NCBI GenBank assembly: GCA_034509735.1
Contig: JACGWO010000002.1
Coordinates: 23,855,636 to 23,919,635 of the forward strand
Length of the DNA stretch: 64,000 bases
Origin: Sesamum alatum
Lineage: Eukaryota; Streptophyta; Magnoliopsida; Lamiales; Pedaliaceae
Reading direction: 5' to 3'
Below are positions 21,225 through 31,746 of the stretch, piece after piece. The notes beneath the pieces are model-generated. The model did no database searches, was not told the DNA's origin, and saw only the letters and a program-made list of their open reading frames with translations. Positions within the stretch are counted from its first letter, which is position 1. Every line of letters begins with the position of its first letter. The translations under genes were made by a program, and so were the position numbers.

Positions 21225-23515
21225 CGGTTCGGTGTATCGACCTAAAATTCTATGTGCTATGTGCGTTTATGCATGATAAACGTGTTCTAATTTACGTTTA
21301 TAGCATGTTTATCGTAGATAATTATTGGCGTTTAATTTTGCATGGGATTTTGGATGTTGATTTTCTTGAATGTGTTAATACATGTTCTAGGGTTGAATTT
21401 ATCTTGTGGTTCAGAAAATAGCATGAAAAAGTCGAAAAGAGTGAAAAACGGCGAACCGGCAGCAGCAGCACGTTAGCCGCGCGCACAGGGGCGCGGCCGG
21501 GCGCGCGTGCAGGAACGGGTTTGCGCGTGCCGCGGCCAGCGCGCGCGCGCACGGCATGCGCTGGGCGCACAGGCAGAGGAGCCTGCGCGCGCGCGCGCCT
21601 GGCCGGCCGGCTGTGCCATTTTTCGTTTCTCTCCCGTTTTTTGGCTCGTTTTTCAAAACTGTCTTTACTGAATTATTTTTATGATATTTTCTGCATTATT
21701 CTGAACCCGTTGACTTAGAATATTTATTTTTTGAGATTTGGAATTTCCTAAAATAAATATTGCTTGGTTGATGAGGAAAGGGTTTCCTAACAAGATTTAA
21801 TTTTTGCAATGGTTGCACCAATGATCAAAATTCATATGTGAAATTTTGCAATAATTTCTGCGTTTTATGATGTTGGACATCATGGTTATTTTTTGAGCAT
21901 GAGTAGATCTTAACATGTATTAATATTGCACAAATGTTGGATTTTGGGATTCTTGAATATATGAGCATATTCTTTAATTGTTGATTTTTGTGCTTCCAGA
22001 AAATTTGATTTTTCTGTATAATTCTTGGAATTTTTCTGAATTAATTAACTTGGGGCATTTTAATTTTGGTTGAGATTTTATATTTCATAGAATTAATATT
22101 GCCTTGTTCATATGAAAAGGTTTTTCCAACAAAAATCGTTGTGCATAAGTTGCACTATTATCCAATGTTTGGTGTGAATATTTTACATGTAGTTTATGCA
22201 TTTATTTTATGGTATGGATTATCATGGATGTTGGTATAGCATATTTTACATGGGCTATGTATTTGTGCTATTTGTGTTAATTGATTTGACAAAGGATGAT
22301 CACAAAGCCCCTAGACCGCATGTATGGTTTATTTACATTTATTTGTTGGGTTGTGGCCTGTGTGCCTCTTTATTTTCCTCTCTGTCTCTCTTCTAGTTGC
22401 CTTGGAATAATAAGGATTTCTCTCTCCCTCCTAATGTACTCCCCCAAATGTTTAATTGGGGTTTCTTATTTTATGATGTAATGAGAGTAGAATTAGTGGT
22501 GAGGTTTTATTTTTTTTTGTAAATAAAAGCTGCAAAAGAAGACAAGCCCAAGGTGTTGGAGGCCCATGGAGGTTGCCATCAGATGGCCCACGGAGGATCC
22601 ATGGAGAAGGAGCCCGGTGTAGGCCCAAGATGGAGAGCCCAAGAAGATAAAGAGGACTTACAAGGCGCATTGCATGTAATGGGTTATTAAAACTTGTAAT
22701 AGCATAGGACCTACCCTTAGATTGACCATAGATCCACTGTGGGCTCAGTGGGTCGCATAGGTTTGGGCTTGTGATCATCCTACAGGGGCGTGCTAGGCTT
22801 TATTTTGCATGCGATGCGTATTATATGCTTATGATTATTTTATATGCTTTATGTATGGTTACATTCACGCTTAGAATATTTCTGCCATAACGCATGCAAT
22901 GCAATACTTAATATATGTGATGAGGTCTCGTTCTATCAAAACTCTCACTTGGTTGAACCAAGTTAAATATAGACCCTTAATAAATGGACTAGGACTCTGG
23001 GAGTCTGTCCAAGCCTTCCATCCATAGCAAAAGTGAGGAAGATCTTTTAGGTCGATAGCGTGGTCTCACGAGTCGTGGCACGACTATCGTGCTTAAAAGA
23101 AGCTGCACTTTGTCATGAACGAGGAGTAGACTGCTGTTACCTGTCTCACGAGTCGTGGAGGTAGCAGTGAGTCTATGAATCGGTTGATTGGGTCGGGTCT
23201 AACGCCCGAATAACGTGATTCGCTTGGAGTCCTCGGGATCACGTGAAAGGGTGAGGCAACTATCTTGGGAATCTCGTGGAATGAGAATGGTATGGAATAC
23301 CTCCCGCAGGTTCTTTTCCCATGCGAATCGTAAAAGCAGGGTATGGGGGAGATCGCTGTGGATACCGAGCCCACTAGGAAAGGATTTTCCGAAAACAACG
23401 TTTGAGAGTGCCGTGTTTTCGTAGAAATAGTGGGAGAGGTTAAGGACTAAAGACCGAGACTTAACCAAAATATTACTTCATTCTGCTTATTATTTTCTGT
23501 TTTATATATTTGTGA
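21225..23515 (+). other. Leader of element B
   Basis: This 2.3-kb untranslated region has a CpG-rich island at about 21460-21610. The hairpin CCACTG-TGGGCT-CAGTGG is at 22734-22751. Palindromes CACGAGTCGTG are at 23067-23077 and 23147-23157, 80 nt apart, each within TCTCACGAGTCGTGG. No coding sequence is recognised. Confidence 0.75.
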
Positions 23516-24173
23516 ATGTCTAAGAATCCACCAAACACATTACTAAGAGGCTTATTAAAAGGGAACCAATTACACGGATTGACTGCAAAATCTTAAGATG
23601 GTCTTAGATTTCTAGAACCTTAACTCACATACCGGAATGAGGACGTTCCTCAGCGCTTGCCGGAGGGATCAACAACTAAGGCAACGCTTGGCGTTCAAAA
23701 GTTGAAGGATGACCACCGGCAAGTAAGATATAATGATGTTGGCTCAAACTATGCTTCGTTTGCATCATCATGTCTATATGGTCCTGGACCAGCATGTGGG
23801 GTAAAATGCAACGAAGGCATGTTTGGAGCTAAGATGACGGAAGGGATGTCGGTACGAAGAACATGGAGTGATGATGCAATCCCTAGTGGAAAAGCTCAAA
23901 AGACCTCCACGTCAGTCTTGAAAAAGAGACGTACATTGACATGATCCTTCAGTCTCTTCCTCCCTCCTGCGAACCATTAATTATCAACATGAACGAGCTT
24001 AGAAAAGATCTTCATAGGTTGGTAATTATGTTGGTCTAGTACGAGGCAACGATTGCAAAATCTGCGCCGTCGGTACTAGTAGGAGAGGCTTCAACCTCCA
24101 TGGTGAAAGGAAAGGGTGCCAGACGCCAAAAGAGGAAGAAGGGTAAGGTGACATCAACTATTAAGCACTTCAA
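23516..24173 (+). pseudogene. Decayed gag of element B, cut by element G
   Basis: The ATG at 23516 gives MSKNP, as in intact Gag. The frame is soon lost, but LPEGST, an AKMTEG segment, an ILQSLP-like segment, a MNELRKDLH segment and a Lys/Arg-rich stretch can be matched piecewise to the Gag of element F. The same deletions and frame changes occur in both G copies. It stops at 24173, where G is inserted after TTCAA (24169-24173), and resumes at 51806. Confidence 0.8.
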
Positions 24174-26412
24174 TGAAAGAATGTGTGGATCGGCCCGGGA
24201 GATTAACGCGTATAGCGGAAGCGCGAAATAGTGCGTAATAAAAATTACAAAGCATAATTAAATGAAATTTAAATCATGCATAACGTACATAAACGAATCA
24301 AGGGGTGTGCCCTTGATTCTCCCGGGCGTTCGGTGTATCTCATATTCAATAAAACACAACATGGAGGCCATAGAATTGAAATCGGAAAAAACGAAATTAA
24401 AGAACCTACCCGGTTGTAGTTTTGTTTTTTGTTTCGGCTACACGCATTGTTCCCCGTTTTGCACCAAGATCTCAAATAAGAGACCCTCTAAATCATCTCA
24501 CTCGCTCCACTGGAAAGCAAAGAACCCTTGTGCTAGCAAGAAATTATTTGGGGAGAAGAGACATCGATACACGCTATGAATTAACGCAATCAATGTCTCT
24601 TATGTTCTTAACTTGAATAAAATCAAGAAGAACAAAGTATATTTCTTGTAGAGAAGAAAGAGGGTGGCGAAATCTTGAGAGGGAATGAGAGATGAGAGTT
24701 GTAGAGAATTACTAGGTGTGAGTGTGTGTTTTTTAAGTATTTATAGAAGATGGAATTCCTATTCCTTCTCAAACTCTTCCAAAGAGACACACTTTGACTA
24801 GGATTTTGACCTAGTCAAATCCTAGTCAAATTAGGCTTTGATTAAGTCAAATTAATCATGGCCCTTCATCTCATCATTTTCTAGATCAAATCTTGTCCAT
24901 CCATTTTGATGGGCTTTATGGAATGGGCCTATTTAATTCTAAATTAAATATTCCCATGGACTTTATATTAAATAATATTTAATATACTAAGCCCATTAAT
25001 TAATTAATGGAAAGGACTTTATTTAATTCCAAATTAAATAGTCCGTGGACTTTATATTAAATCCTATTTAATACCAAGCCCATTAATTAATTCCATAGAA
25101 TGGGATTATTTAATTCTAAATTAAATAGTCCCATGGACTTTATATTAAATCCTATTTAATATACCAAGCCCACTAAATAATTAATTCACCCTTTTAATCT
25201 AATTAAAAGGAAAGCCCATGCTTTATAAAATTCATAAATCTAATTTATGAACTCAAGCCCGATTATTCCAAATAATACATCGAGGCTTGAATCTCCAAGA
25301 AGTATAATTTAATTCCATTAAATTAAACCTTCTCCCGGAATTAATTCCAAATTAATTCCCTTTCATTTGGTGTAGCGGGTGTGACTCTTTAGGTTCACCT
25401 TTCAGCTAGACTTGGACCTACTTCTTGTTATTTCATAACCAAAGTAGTCCGTTACCATGGGTGGCCATCTAGCAACGGTCCATGGCACTAGAGACTAGGT
25501 GAATTTATGGTGTGAACATTTAGGCTCCGAGTTATACGTATGTGCGGTCCTACCGACGCTCGATACGTACGGGTACGGTCCTACTGTCTCCTGTCTCCCG
25601 GCCTTTAGTCTAGGGGTCGGTTCCCATCGTTGACTAGGCAACTATGCATAATGCTCGAGATAGGTTTAATTCGACGTAGGAAATCCTTTCCCACTACATC
25701 AAGTGCTATGGCCATAGACTTTGTGAGTCTAAACCATCTCCGAGCGCATAGGAGATCTTGCTGTCATATCCTTCGACAGGGGACAGATCCTATCTTGGAA
25801 TTCACCGTTCTTACATACTCCGACTGCACTGGACGAGGCTTATGATGACCATGTGATATAATCGGTCAAATTTCACCAGATCCAAGATACAGCCTTAGTA
25901 TGTAGGGGACTGCCGTGATCCTCAAGTCCGAGGACTAATCCCGTACTATCGGAATCGGGAATACGAGTCATACTGACCAAGCCCGAGTGGCTTCCATATG
26001 ACGATTCCCGCGAGTCACCTCAGTCGGCCGCTCCTCAGCAGGCCGACCCACTAACACTGGTTAGACGATCCTCGTCACCCGTCGATGAAACACGACAGCA
26101 GATGCTTAGTGCAAGTCTCAAATGGATTCTCGATGCCCTGTCTCGAGATTCCTTTGACTTGGAGTATTTCAGACTGATTCGGCGAAACTGATTTCATGAA
26201 CCTACCTCCAAGCGTAGTTCCAATTTTTCCGAAATGTTATTTCAGTCTGTGGGCGTTTGTTGTGACATCGTAACGATGCAAGCAGTAAGTACAACAAACT
26301 CATGCCTATGAATCCTTACTACATTCATTAACATAATATTACTTGTTCACAGATTGACTAATGGTTCTCAGAACAGCCAATACCATTGACTTTCTGGTCA
26401 CCTATTCTAACA
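24174..26412 (-). mobile_element. 3' LTR of copia element G
   Basis: This 2239-bp B-type LTR is on the - strand. The left edge TGAAAGAATG is the LTR end, preceded by target duplication TTCAA; the right edge ...CTATTCTAACA is the LTR start. A polypurine tract lies directly beyond it at 26413-26427. The TTGAC cluster is at about 24792-24853, the TATA box at 24738-24747 and the hairpin at 24295-24319. It is the leftmost of three LTRs in G. Confidence 0.95.
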
Positions 26413-26427
26413 ATCTCCCACTTGACC
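26413..26427 (-). other. Polypurine tract of G, first internal copy
   Basis: The sense sequence GGTCAAGTGGGAGAT abuts the LTR start, the position of plus-strand priming. The same tract is at 44102-44116 and, in F, at 30918-30933. Confidence 0.85.
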
Positions 26428-28913
26428 AATAAGTCAATTACCCACTTTGTTCAGAATCCTCTGAGTATGAGTAATCTACGATACCGACTAAGGTATTGTG
26501 GGTCCGCTTATATTTCCTTGCGAAGCAACACGGTCTAACCGTGTTACCTTTATCCACCATTGCCTCTTAGAGATGGTGGTTGTCTAAGAATATTTTCGTG
26601 GATCTTGTGATGAGATCTCGAGCCAATACTCCCATAGCCAAGTTGCCTGCCATATAGGCAAACATGGCTTGGTCGTGCTAGGCGCCACGTCCATCCTATG
26701 GACGCGGTCTTCATCAGTGACCACTATCCGATGCACTCGTCATGGGCCTGACCGTGCATACCTTTGAGACTAGCTGGTTTTCACTTATGCTCTGGAAGCT
26801 AGTATCGCTTTAGCCTTCCAAAGCAACTCTGAACAGACGGTGCCTTATGAACACATCTTTAGTCCTTATTCAGGTATCAATGATCGTTCTTGATTGATGT
26901 CTTCAACCCCTCAGTGCATTACCGATTTATGTTGAGCCATGCTAGAAGCACTCTCAACATCGGTTCCTATGCACCGAGTAAACATATCATATGTTTGCCT
27001 AGGGTTAAGACGTAGGGGATACTCAACACCAAGCCTTCTCATTAGTCCATCGTGACTAAGTCTTGAATGGCTTGATGCTTTACGCATAGTATCCAAGTTT
27101 TCTCATCAGTCTTACTATGACTGAGTCTCGAACAACTTGTCCCTCTTCATATATGAGTTTTTCTCATCAGTCTACCATGACTGAGTCTTTGAAAAGCCCA
27201 ATTCATGATATGTATGTGGGAACCCTAAAATGTCATGGAGAATTTTCGTGAGTTATAGATGTGTTTTAGTGATTCCTAATGTCTTGAATTAATCTTTGAA
27301 TCAAGATATTACACACTTAAACACTTGGAACGCCATTTCTTCTCCTACTGATCACCTACGTCGTTTAAGACCGAGTCATGCTCCGTATGAGCTCGTCAAA
27401 ATGAATATTCCAATTATGCGGTGTTTCAAACCTGATTGAATTTCCTAGTGGATTCTATGGCTCCTCTCCATAAATCCTACTACGATGTCCAACATCACGT
27501 TCCGCAGGTCATTTGGATTACTATCCAAATTTGACCGAACATATCCCGATCACTCGTACCTCTTACGACATTTGGGTTCGTTCTTAAGGGGACTTGGAAT
27601 ATGATCAATTTAAGAAATGCGATTCTAAGCAACATTAGTATTATTCTGTCGTAAACTTGTACAAATTAGACACCGAGTCTAATTTGTCTCCCACTAGTCC
27701 CTTGACGCATGTAGGATCCTTCTACATGCTCAAGGACTTTATCGGGACACAGGCTTGCCAAACCATGGCTCCTTGTGCGTGACTCCTAGCAAAGTTCCAC
27801 GTTCCTTACGTTGGTAATTTTGAGTCTACGTCTACACGGGCTAAGGTAATTGGGCGAAACTTCGATCGATCTTCGTCCAACGAGATTCGATCGTTCCCTT
27901 TATCAGAGACCGTCATACTTGGCCTTTACAGGAAACGTTTCATTGAGAATTCCATTCTCAACTTGGATGCTCAAGAGCTCCCACTAAATACACGGCTTTT
28001 TTGATCCTATCGAAATAGGTTTAATTTTGCAACCATTTATGGTTCAACTCCTTAAGTCTAATTCCCAAACCTCCTATGGGACCTTTAGACTTTTGAACCC
28101 TCTTATGGTTTTGTGTATTAGTAACCTACAATTGTCTTATTGGATCCCTTCCAATAGACTATTTGGCAAGCCTACTTTGTCCAACAAGGAGCTTTCGGAC
28201 TTTCTTCTTTATAAAAGACTTGTAAATTTAGTCGATTCGAATCATCTATTTCTAGATTCATCGAACTTTCCAATTTACTTATCTTTTAATAAGAAGAAAC
28301 ATCCTAGCTGTTGTAGATACCAAATCTATAAGTTAGTCTTGATTAATCCATTTAAATAATTTGAAATTTTGAGTATTCATAAACCTTTTATGGGATGGTG
28401 TTCTAGGAATTTACGTGTAACTACTAGCAAACATGAATCAATATTCAATTATTTCGTTTGATCAAATATGTATGTAATAAAACCTTTGTCCAATAAAGAG
28501 ACATACTTTTGATCATGCTAGGTTACGTAATTCCTATATTATCCTAACATGATCACGATTATGGGCCTAACAAGTCTCTAGTCCTTTTCATCAATGGACC
28601 TTGCCATTGTTGAATCCTAGAACTGTTCTTGACTTTTAAGTCCTTATTCACTTTCTGCAAACCACCCGCAGATTAGTGATAGGAATGGTATCAAATACCA
28701 AATAGAGTAAAAGTGATCATGTCAATACTCAATATCAAATTTTACCTACATTGGAGAGGGGTTTAGAATACTCCCCTTTCCAATGGCCCTCTTTACGACA
28801 GTGAATGCTTACGTTTTTAGAAACTATGAACTTGACTGCTGAACCTTTTGCTCTTTCCTTTACCTCCACCTTGTGTTGTAAAGGAACAGCACTTGAAGTG
28901 CTTAATAGTTGAT
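26428..28913 (-). pseudogene. Decayed pol, first internal copy of G
   Basis: This has sequence-level similarity to the F pol region in the same order but carries no long frame. Recognisable pieces include the RNase H region near 26795-26830 and an integrase-like stretch near 28160-28200. A zinc-knuckle remnant (HCRKEGHWK-like) is near 28770-28800. It is shortened relative to F by about 0.9 kb. A roughly 62-bp motif is triplicated at about 27035-27200. The copy is interrupted by F; the duplicated site GTCAC is at 28914-28918 and 38882-38886. Confidence 0.75.
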
Positions 28914-28918
28914 GTCAC

Positions 28919-30917
28919 TGAAAGATTATGTGGATCGTCCCGGGAAAAGCGCGAATGCGGAAGCGCGGTATAATTAAAAATTAAAACGGAATTTAAACAT
29001 GCCTTTAAATTAAAAACACGTTTCAAAGGGTGTGCCTTTGAAATTTTCCCGGGCATTCGGTGTATCTCATGAACGTATATAACATAAAATAAATCATGGA
29101 GGCCATAGGGTTGAAAATTAAAGAGGGACGAAAATTTAAAACGAGACCTACCCGTTGTCGTTTTCGTCTTCAACGGCTACACGCGTTGTTCCCCGTTTTG
29201 CACCAAGATCCCGTCTTTGAGACCCTCTAATTCGTGACACACGATCCACCCACGTATCTTGCACGTCGTGCTAGCAACGAACAAGTGTATAATTTTGGAG
29301 TGGATGAATCAATAACACATTATCAATTAATGGTATTGATTCATCAAGATTCTAATGTTCCAAGAACAAAAGAATCAAGAAAACTATTTTCTTGAGAGAG
29401 AGAGAGAGAGGGGCGGACGAGAGAGATGGGAGAGAGAGAGAAACCGTGTGTGTGTGTTGTGTGTGTGTGTTGGAGTTTCATCATCATGTAAATTGTAGGA
29501 TGCTAGGGGTTTATATAGAAGAGGAGTTTAATCCTCTTTAAACTCCTCTTTTAAGAACTCTAATTTGATTAGGATTTTGACCTAGTCAAAGTCCTAGTCA
29601 AACTAATGTTTTGACCTAGTCAAAACGATCCTAGCCATCCATCTCTCCCATTAATCTCAACCGTTGATTTAATTTAATTTAATGGAAATATTTAAAACCT
29701 ATTTAAATATTTCCAAGAGGCTAAAATAAATATAAATATTATTTAAGCCCATTAAATAAATCCCTTTGATAAATCCAATTTATCAATTTAATTCCTTCTA
29801 TCAAATAGAAAGAATTATTTCTCCAAGAAAAATAAAGGTCCCGATTAAATCTAATTTAATCATTCCTTCACTCCAATATTTAATTCCAAATTAAATATTT
29901 AATTGTGTGTGGATAGTGTGTGACTCTTTAGGTTCACCATTCAGCTAGACTTGGTCGGATTCCTAGAATCCGTCCGTTACCATGGGTGGCCATCTAGCAA
30001 CGGTCCATGGCACTAGAGACTAGGTGAAATATTCAGGGATGAACATTTAGGCTCTAACAGTACGCTTGTCCTTCTGTCTTCGGTCTCATCACTTAGTGTC
30101 TAGGGCACGGATAACGCAGGTACCCATCTTGGACCTAAGTGTCGGTCTGTCCTCACTAAACGCCGCAAGGGAAACCTTCCCTTCTGTTCAGTCACTGTGG
30201 CCACAGTTTTAGGGACAAGACCTAGAGCATACATGAGACTCAACTGTCAAAACCTATTGACAGGAGACAGATCCTTTTCTTGGAAACTACTGTCACTTTG
30301 CACACCAGGACTGCACTAGACATGGCTTATGACTACCAAAGAGAATTCTGGCAATCTCTCACCATATCTAAGATACAGTTCTGATGTACAGGTAAACTCA
30401 GTAATTCCTCAAGTCAAAGGACTTGACCTGTACCGTTGGAACCGGGAATACTCGTCATACCTTGCAGACCATACTCAAGGTCCTCCGTAAGACGGTTCCC
30501 ACGAGTCACCTCAGTCAGCTGCATCCTAGCAGGCTAACCCACTAACACTGCTTAGACGATCCTCGTCACCCGTCGATGAAACACGACAGCAGATGCTTAG
30601 TGCAAGTCTCAAATGGAATCCCGGTACCCATTTTCGGGATTCCTTGACTTGGAGATTTCCGGACTGATTCGGGAAGACTGATTCCATGGACCTACCTCCA
30701 AGCGTAGTCCCAGTCCCCGAAATCGAATCTCAGTCCGTGGCTCTGTTTGCGTAGTGAACAGATATGGAAAAATAGGTGCAAGTGAACACAAACAAAGTAA
30801 TGCCAAATGAAAATTCACTTCTTTATTCATTAATGATTTATCAAAACACTTATAATTGTCTAGACATAGGTTACATATACCCGCCAAAATTGGCTTACAT
30901 GGTCACCTATTCTAACA
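28919..30917 (-). repeat. 3' LTR of element F
   Basis: This LTR is 1999 bp. The TTGAC cluster is at 29577-29624, the TATA box (sense TTCTATATAA) at 29511-29520, GA/GT microsatellites at about 29395-29475 and the hairpin TTTCAAAGG-CACAC-CCTTTGAAA (sense) at 29021-29043. The palindrome CTGTGGCCACAG is at 30195-30206. Confidence 0.95.
29021..29043 (-). other. Conserved LTR 3' hairpin, F version
   Basis: A 9-bp stem closes loop CACAC in sense. Relative to the B version, several stem pairs differ on both sides so pairing is retained. The copy in the 5' LTR is at 36988-37010. Confidence 0.7.
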
Positions 30918-30933
30918 ATCTCCCACTTGACCT
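30918..30933 (-). other. Polypurine tract of element F
   Basis: The sense sequence AGGTCAAGTGGGAGAT lies between the pol stop codon (30934-30936) and the 3' LTR. The stop and tract are directly adjacent. Confidence 0.9.
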
Positions 30934-31746
30934 TTAAAGCCAATCACCCATATGCCTAATCCCCATCTTCTCAAGATGTTGCGTATGAGCACTTTGCGAC
31001 ATAGGCTTTGTCAGCGGGTCTGCTGTGTTGTCTGCTGAGTTGACTCGGTCCATCCGAACGTCACCTCTTCCTACCATTTCTCTAAGAAGATGGTAGCGTC
31101 TAAGAATGTGTTTGGAACGGTGGTGAGATCTCGGTTCCATCGCTTGCGCTATTGCACCGTTGTTATCACAGAAGATGACAACGGGCTCGGCGATGCTAGG
31201 CACCACACCCAACTCTTGGATGTAGTTTCTCATCCAAACCGCTTCCTTGGCAGCTTCTGAAGCTGCTATGTATTCAGCCTCAGTGGTGGAGTCAGCAGTG
31301 GTTGCTTGCTTGGAACTTTTCCAAGCCACTACTCCTCCGTTGAGCTTGAATACATACCCCGATTGAGACTTGGCATCATCGTCATCAGACTGGAAGCTGG
31401 CGTCGCTAAAGCCTTCCAGAATTAGTTTTCCATTGCCATAGACTAAGAACATTTCCTTAGTCCTCCTTAGGTACTTAAGGATGCCCTTAACTGCATTCCA
31501 ATGTGCCTCTCCTGCACAGGACTGATATCTGCTAGTCACGCTCAAAGCGTATGCAATGTCAGGCCTGGTGCAGTGGACCGCATATTGGATGCTACCTACG
31601 GCAGAAGCATAGGGGATGACTTTCATCTTTTCAAGTTCCTCATCAGTCTGCGGGGACTGTTTCTTGGACAACTTGATCCCATGCCTCATAGGAAGGAACC
31701 CTCGTTTGGAGTTGTCCATTCGATATCTCTTTAGGACTTTCTCCAT
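30934..31746 (-). CDS. Element F Pol C-terminus: RT end and RNase H
   Basis: This 270-codon frame continues Pol after the frameshift at 31754-31758. It contains the RT connection (YASAVGSIQYA, RPDIAYA at about residues 46-67) and RNase H. The RNase H has FSDASF (Asp115), STTEAEY (153-159), FCDNNGA (Asp194), SKHI (211-214) and the terminal DPLTKPM motif (243-249). The Met used as its first residue is internal to the polyprotein, so this is not an independent gene. RNase H degrades the RNA strand during cDNA synthesis inside virus-like particles. All expected catalytic acids appear present. Its stop abuts the polypurine tract. Confidence 0.9.
   Translation of the reverse strand: MEKVLKRYRMDNSKRGFLPMRHGIKLSKKQSPQTDEELEKMKVIPYASAVGSIQYAVHCTRPDIAYALSVTSRYQSCAGEAHWNAVKGILKYLRRTKEMFLVYGNGKLILEGFSDASFQSDDDDAKSQSGYVFKLNGGVVAWKSSKQATTADSTTEAEYIAASEAAKEAVWMRNYIQELGVVPSIAEPVVIFCDNNGAIAQAMEPRSHHRSKHILRRYHLLREMVGRGDVRMDRVNSADNTADPLTKPMSQSAHTQHLEKMGIRHMGDWL

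Noticed and set aside
26911..27096. An identical 61-codon frame at 26911-27096 and 44602-44787
   Set aside because: It lies within decayed pol in a frame that does not match RT or RNase H. Identity reflects the tandem duplication of G.
28027..28359. A 110-codon open frame seen three times (28027-28359 +, overlapping 45805-46053 +, and 52331-52663 -)
   Set aside because: It is antisense to the decayed pol of B and G. Its recurrence follows from copying of the element, there is no start context or domain, and the middle copy is shortened by a one-base change.
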